A stretch of DNA of 7,028 nt from CAYLZW01 sp964388085 (GTDB lineage: Bacteria > Myxococcota > UBA727 > CAYLZW01). The notes under the pieces are model-generated. The model had not been told where the DNA came from and ran no database searches. It was given only the letters and a program-made list of their open reading frames with translations. A program made the translations under genes and the position numbers. Position 1 is the first letter of the stretch. Each line of letters starts with the position of its first letter. Of this stretch, positions 5,787 through 7,028 are shown in pieces. The DNA is taken from the NCBI GenBank assembly GCA_964388085.1, contig CAYLZW010000295.1, positions 1 to 7,028 of the forward strand, written 5' to 3'.

Positions 5787-7028
5787 TCAATCGAGGGCGA
5801 ATTCCTCGCGCCAGTCCTTCTCTTCCTGAAAGGCGGGCTGATCCTTCTTCGAGAACACGAAGGGCCAGACCACGAGCGTGTCCATGTCGGTGCGCATGAA
5901 GCAGCGGTAGGCGTCGAGCGGGGAGCACACGATGGGCTCGCCGCGCACGTTGAAGGACGTGTTGACGACGACAGGACAGCCGGTCTTCTGCTCGAACCGC
6001 GAGATGAGCGCGTGGTACTCGGGGTTCGTCTCCTTCGAGACGGTCTGCACACGAGCGCTGTAGTCCACGTGCGTGATGGCGGGGATCTCGCTGCGGGGCA
6101 CGTTCAGCTTCTCGATGCCCCAGAGCTGTTTGTCGCCGTCGCTCATCTCGCGGCAGCGCTCCTTCTTCACGGGCGCGACCAGCAGCATGTAGGGCGAGTC
6201 GGCCTCGAGCTCGAACCAGTCCTGCACCTTCTCCTCGAGGACGCTCGGCGCGAAGGGGCGGAAGCTCTCGCGGAACTTGATCTTCAGGTTCATCACCTTC
6301 TGCATCTTCTCGCTGCGCGGATCGCCGAGGATGCTGCGCGCTCCGAGCGCGCGGGGGCCGAACTCCATGCGGCCGTTCATCCAGCCGATGACCTTCTCGC
6401 TCGCGAGATCGGAGGCCACGCGCTCGATCAGCGCGTCGTGCTCGAGCCGCTCGTACACCGCGCCGAGCGGTCCGAGCTGCTGCACGACGACGTCAGGCTC
6501 GAAGGCTGGGCCGAGGTAGCTGCCCTTCATGGCGTCGCGCGCGTGCACCTTCCGAGGCTGCTTCAGGTGTCTGTGCCAGGCGAGCAGCGCGGCGCCGAGC
6601 GCCCCCCCGGCGTCGCCCGCGGCCGGCTGAATCCAGATGCGCTCGAACGGACCCTCGCGCAGCACGCGCCCGTTGCCGACGCAGTTGAGCGCGACGCCGC
6701 CCGCCATGACGAGGTTCGCAGAGCCCGTCAGCTCGTGCGCGGTGGCCGCCATCTTGAGCATGACGTCCTCGCACACCTCCTGGACCGAGCGCGCGAGATC
6801 CATCTCGCGCTGCGTGAGCTGGCTCTCGGGCTGCCGCGGCGGGCCGCCGAACAGCTCGTCGAACGCCGGCGTCGTCATGGTGAAGCCCGAGAGGTAGTTG
6901 AAGTACTTCTGGTTCAGCTTGAACGACCCGTCCGGGCGCAGGTCCATGAGCTTGTCGTAGATGAGGCCCGTGTATTTCGGCTCCCCATAGGGAGCGAGCC
7001 CCATGACCTTGTACTCGCCGGAGTTGAC
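5787..7028 (-). CDS. Carbamoyltransferase, NodU/CmcH/TobZ family (5' end outside window)
   Basis: Members of this family transfer the carbamoyl group of carbamoyl phosphate, through a carbamoyl-adenylate made from ATP, onto a hydroxyl of a sugar or natural product. The window shows 413 residues plus a TGA stop. Reading is open to the right edge, where the fragment begins VNSGEYKVMGLAPYGEPKY, a typical internal stretch. The first Met in view (7004) is therefore not the start, and roughly 150-200 N-terminal residues are missing, including the metal-binding histidines. In fragment numbering, the Kae1-like domain shows AGGVALN (109-115) and GDAGGALGAA (138-147). Asp139 is probably the metal-ligand Asp, by analogy with Kae1/TsaD. 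The YrdC-like C-terminal domain shows EFGPRALGARSIL (222-234), SFRPFAPSVL and VVVNTSFNVRGEP (353-365). No frameshift is seen and the motifs look intact. It is first in the visible operon, 16 bases ahead of the SxtJ-family gene. Family assignment is secure; the substrate is unknown. Confidence 0.96.
   Translation of the reverse strand, partial: VNSGEYKVMGLAPYGEPKYTGLIYDKLMDLRPDGSFKLNQKYFNYLSGFTMTTPAFDELFGGPPRQPESQLTQREMDLARSVQEVCEDVMLKMAATAHELTGSANLVMAGGVALNCVGNGRVLREGPFERIWIQPAAGDAGGALGAALLAWHRHLKQPRKVHARDAMKGSYLGPAFEPDVVVQQLGPLGAVYERLEHDALIERVASDLASEKVIGWMNGRMEFGPRALGARSILGDPRSEKMQKVMNLKIKFRESFRPFAPSVLEEKVQDWFELEADSPYMLLVAPVKKERCREMSDGDKQLWGIEKLNVPRSEIPAITHVDYSARVQTVSKETNPEYHALISRFEQKTGCPVVVNTSFNVRGEPIVCSPLDAYRCFMRTDMDTLVVWPFVFSKKDQPAFQEEKDWREEFALD

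Noticed and set aside
5782..5789. Perfect palindrome TGACGTCA as an operator
   Set aside because: It is only eight bases, overlaps the carbamoyltransferase stop codon, has no second copy at another gene start that I noticed, and sits inside an operon.
5771..6052. N-terminal extension of the SxtJ-family frame to 6052
   Set aside because: The extra residues overlap the conserved end of the carbamoyltransferase gene and are Arg/Ser/Thr-rich. The ATG at 5770 with its GGAAAG site gives the normal family length.

Overview
The window is very GC-rich, with G/C-biased third codon positions. All six genes I can support lie on the minus strand, so the natural reading order runs from the right edge to the left edge. 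The composition, the secreted protein with 'DAG' linkers and the long Glu-Gly tail resemble Myxococcota (the old myxobacterial deltaproteobacteria). That assignment is an inference from style, because no rRNA or taxonomic marker is present.

Layout, right to left. (1) 7028-5787: C-terminal two thirds of a NodU/CmcH/TobZ-type carbamoyltransferase whose 5' end lies outside the window. (2) 5770-5351: a 139-residue SxtJ-family protein with three predicted membrane segments. (3) 5308-5156: a 50-residue DUF5989 (SxtK-like) single-span membrane protein. (4) 5144-3807: a 445-residue FemAB/GNAT-like acyltransferase with a cysteine-containing C-terminal extension. (5) 3814-2084: a 576-residue membrane-anchored SGNH/GDSL hydrolase-like protein with a long helical C-terminal extension. 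(6) 2014-1: a secreted protein with an N-terminal region of unknown type, a LamG-like domain, an Asp-Ala-Gly linker and a Glu-Gly repeat tract that runs off the left edge. Gene 6 has no stop in the window and is covered by a long spurious ORF on the other strand, so it is easily missed.

Genes 1-5 look like one operon. Spacings are 16, 42 and 11 bases and then an 8-base overlap, with visible ribosome binding sites at most starts. The first three genes have the same order as sxtI-sxtJ-sxtK of cyanobacterial saxitoxin clusters (carbamoyltransferase plus two small membrane proteins). Here the module is followed by an acyltransferase-like gene and an SGNH protein, with no saxitoxin core genes in view. 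My working inference is a membrane-associated machine that carbamoylates, and perhaps acylates or deacylates, a lipid-linked or cell-surface glycan or a metabolite. The substrate cannot be read from this sequence. Gene 6 follows after 69 bases and may be independent. It is probably an exported or surface-displayed protein.

No RNA genes, insertion sequences, CRISPR arrays, attachment sites or convincing terminators were found. The only repeat is the Glu-Gly coding tract at positions 1-94.
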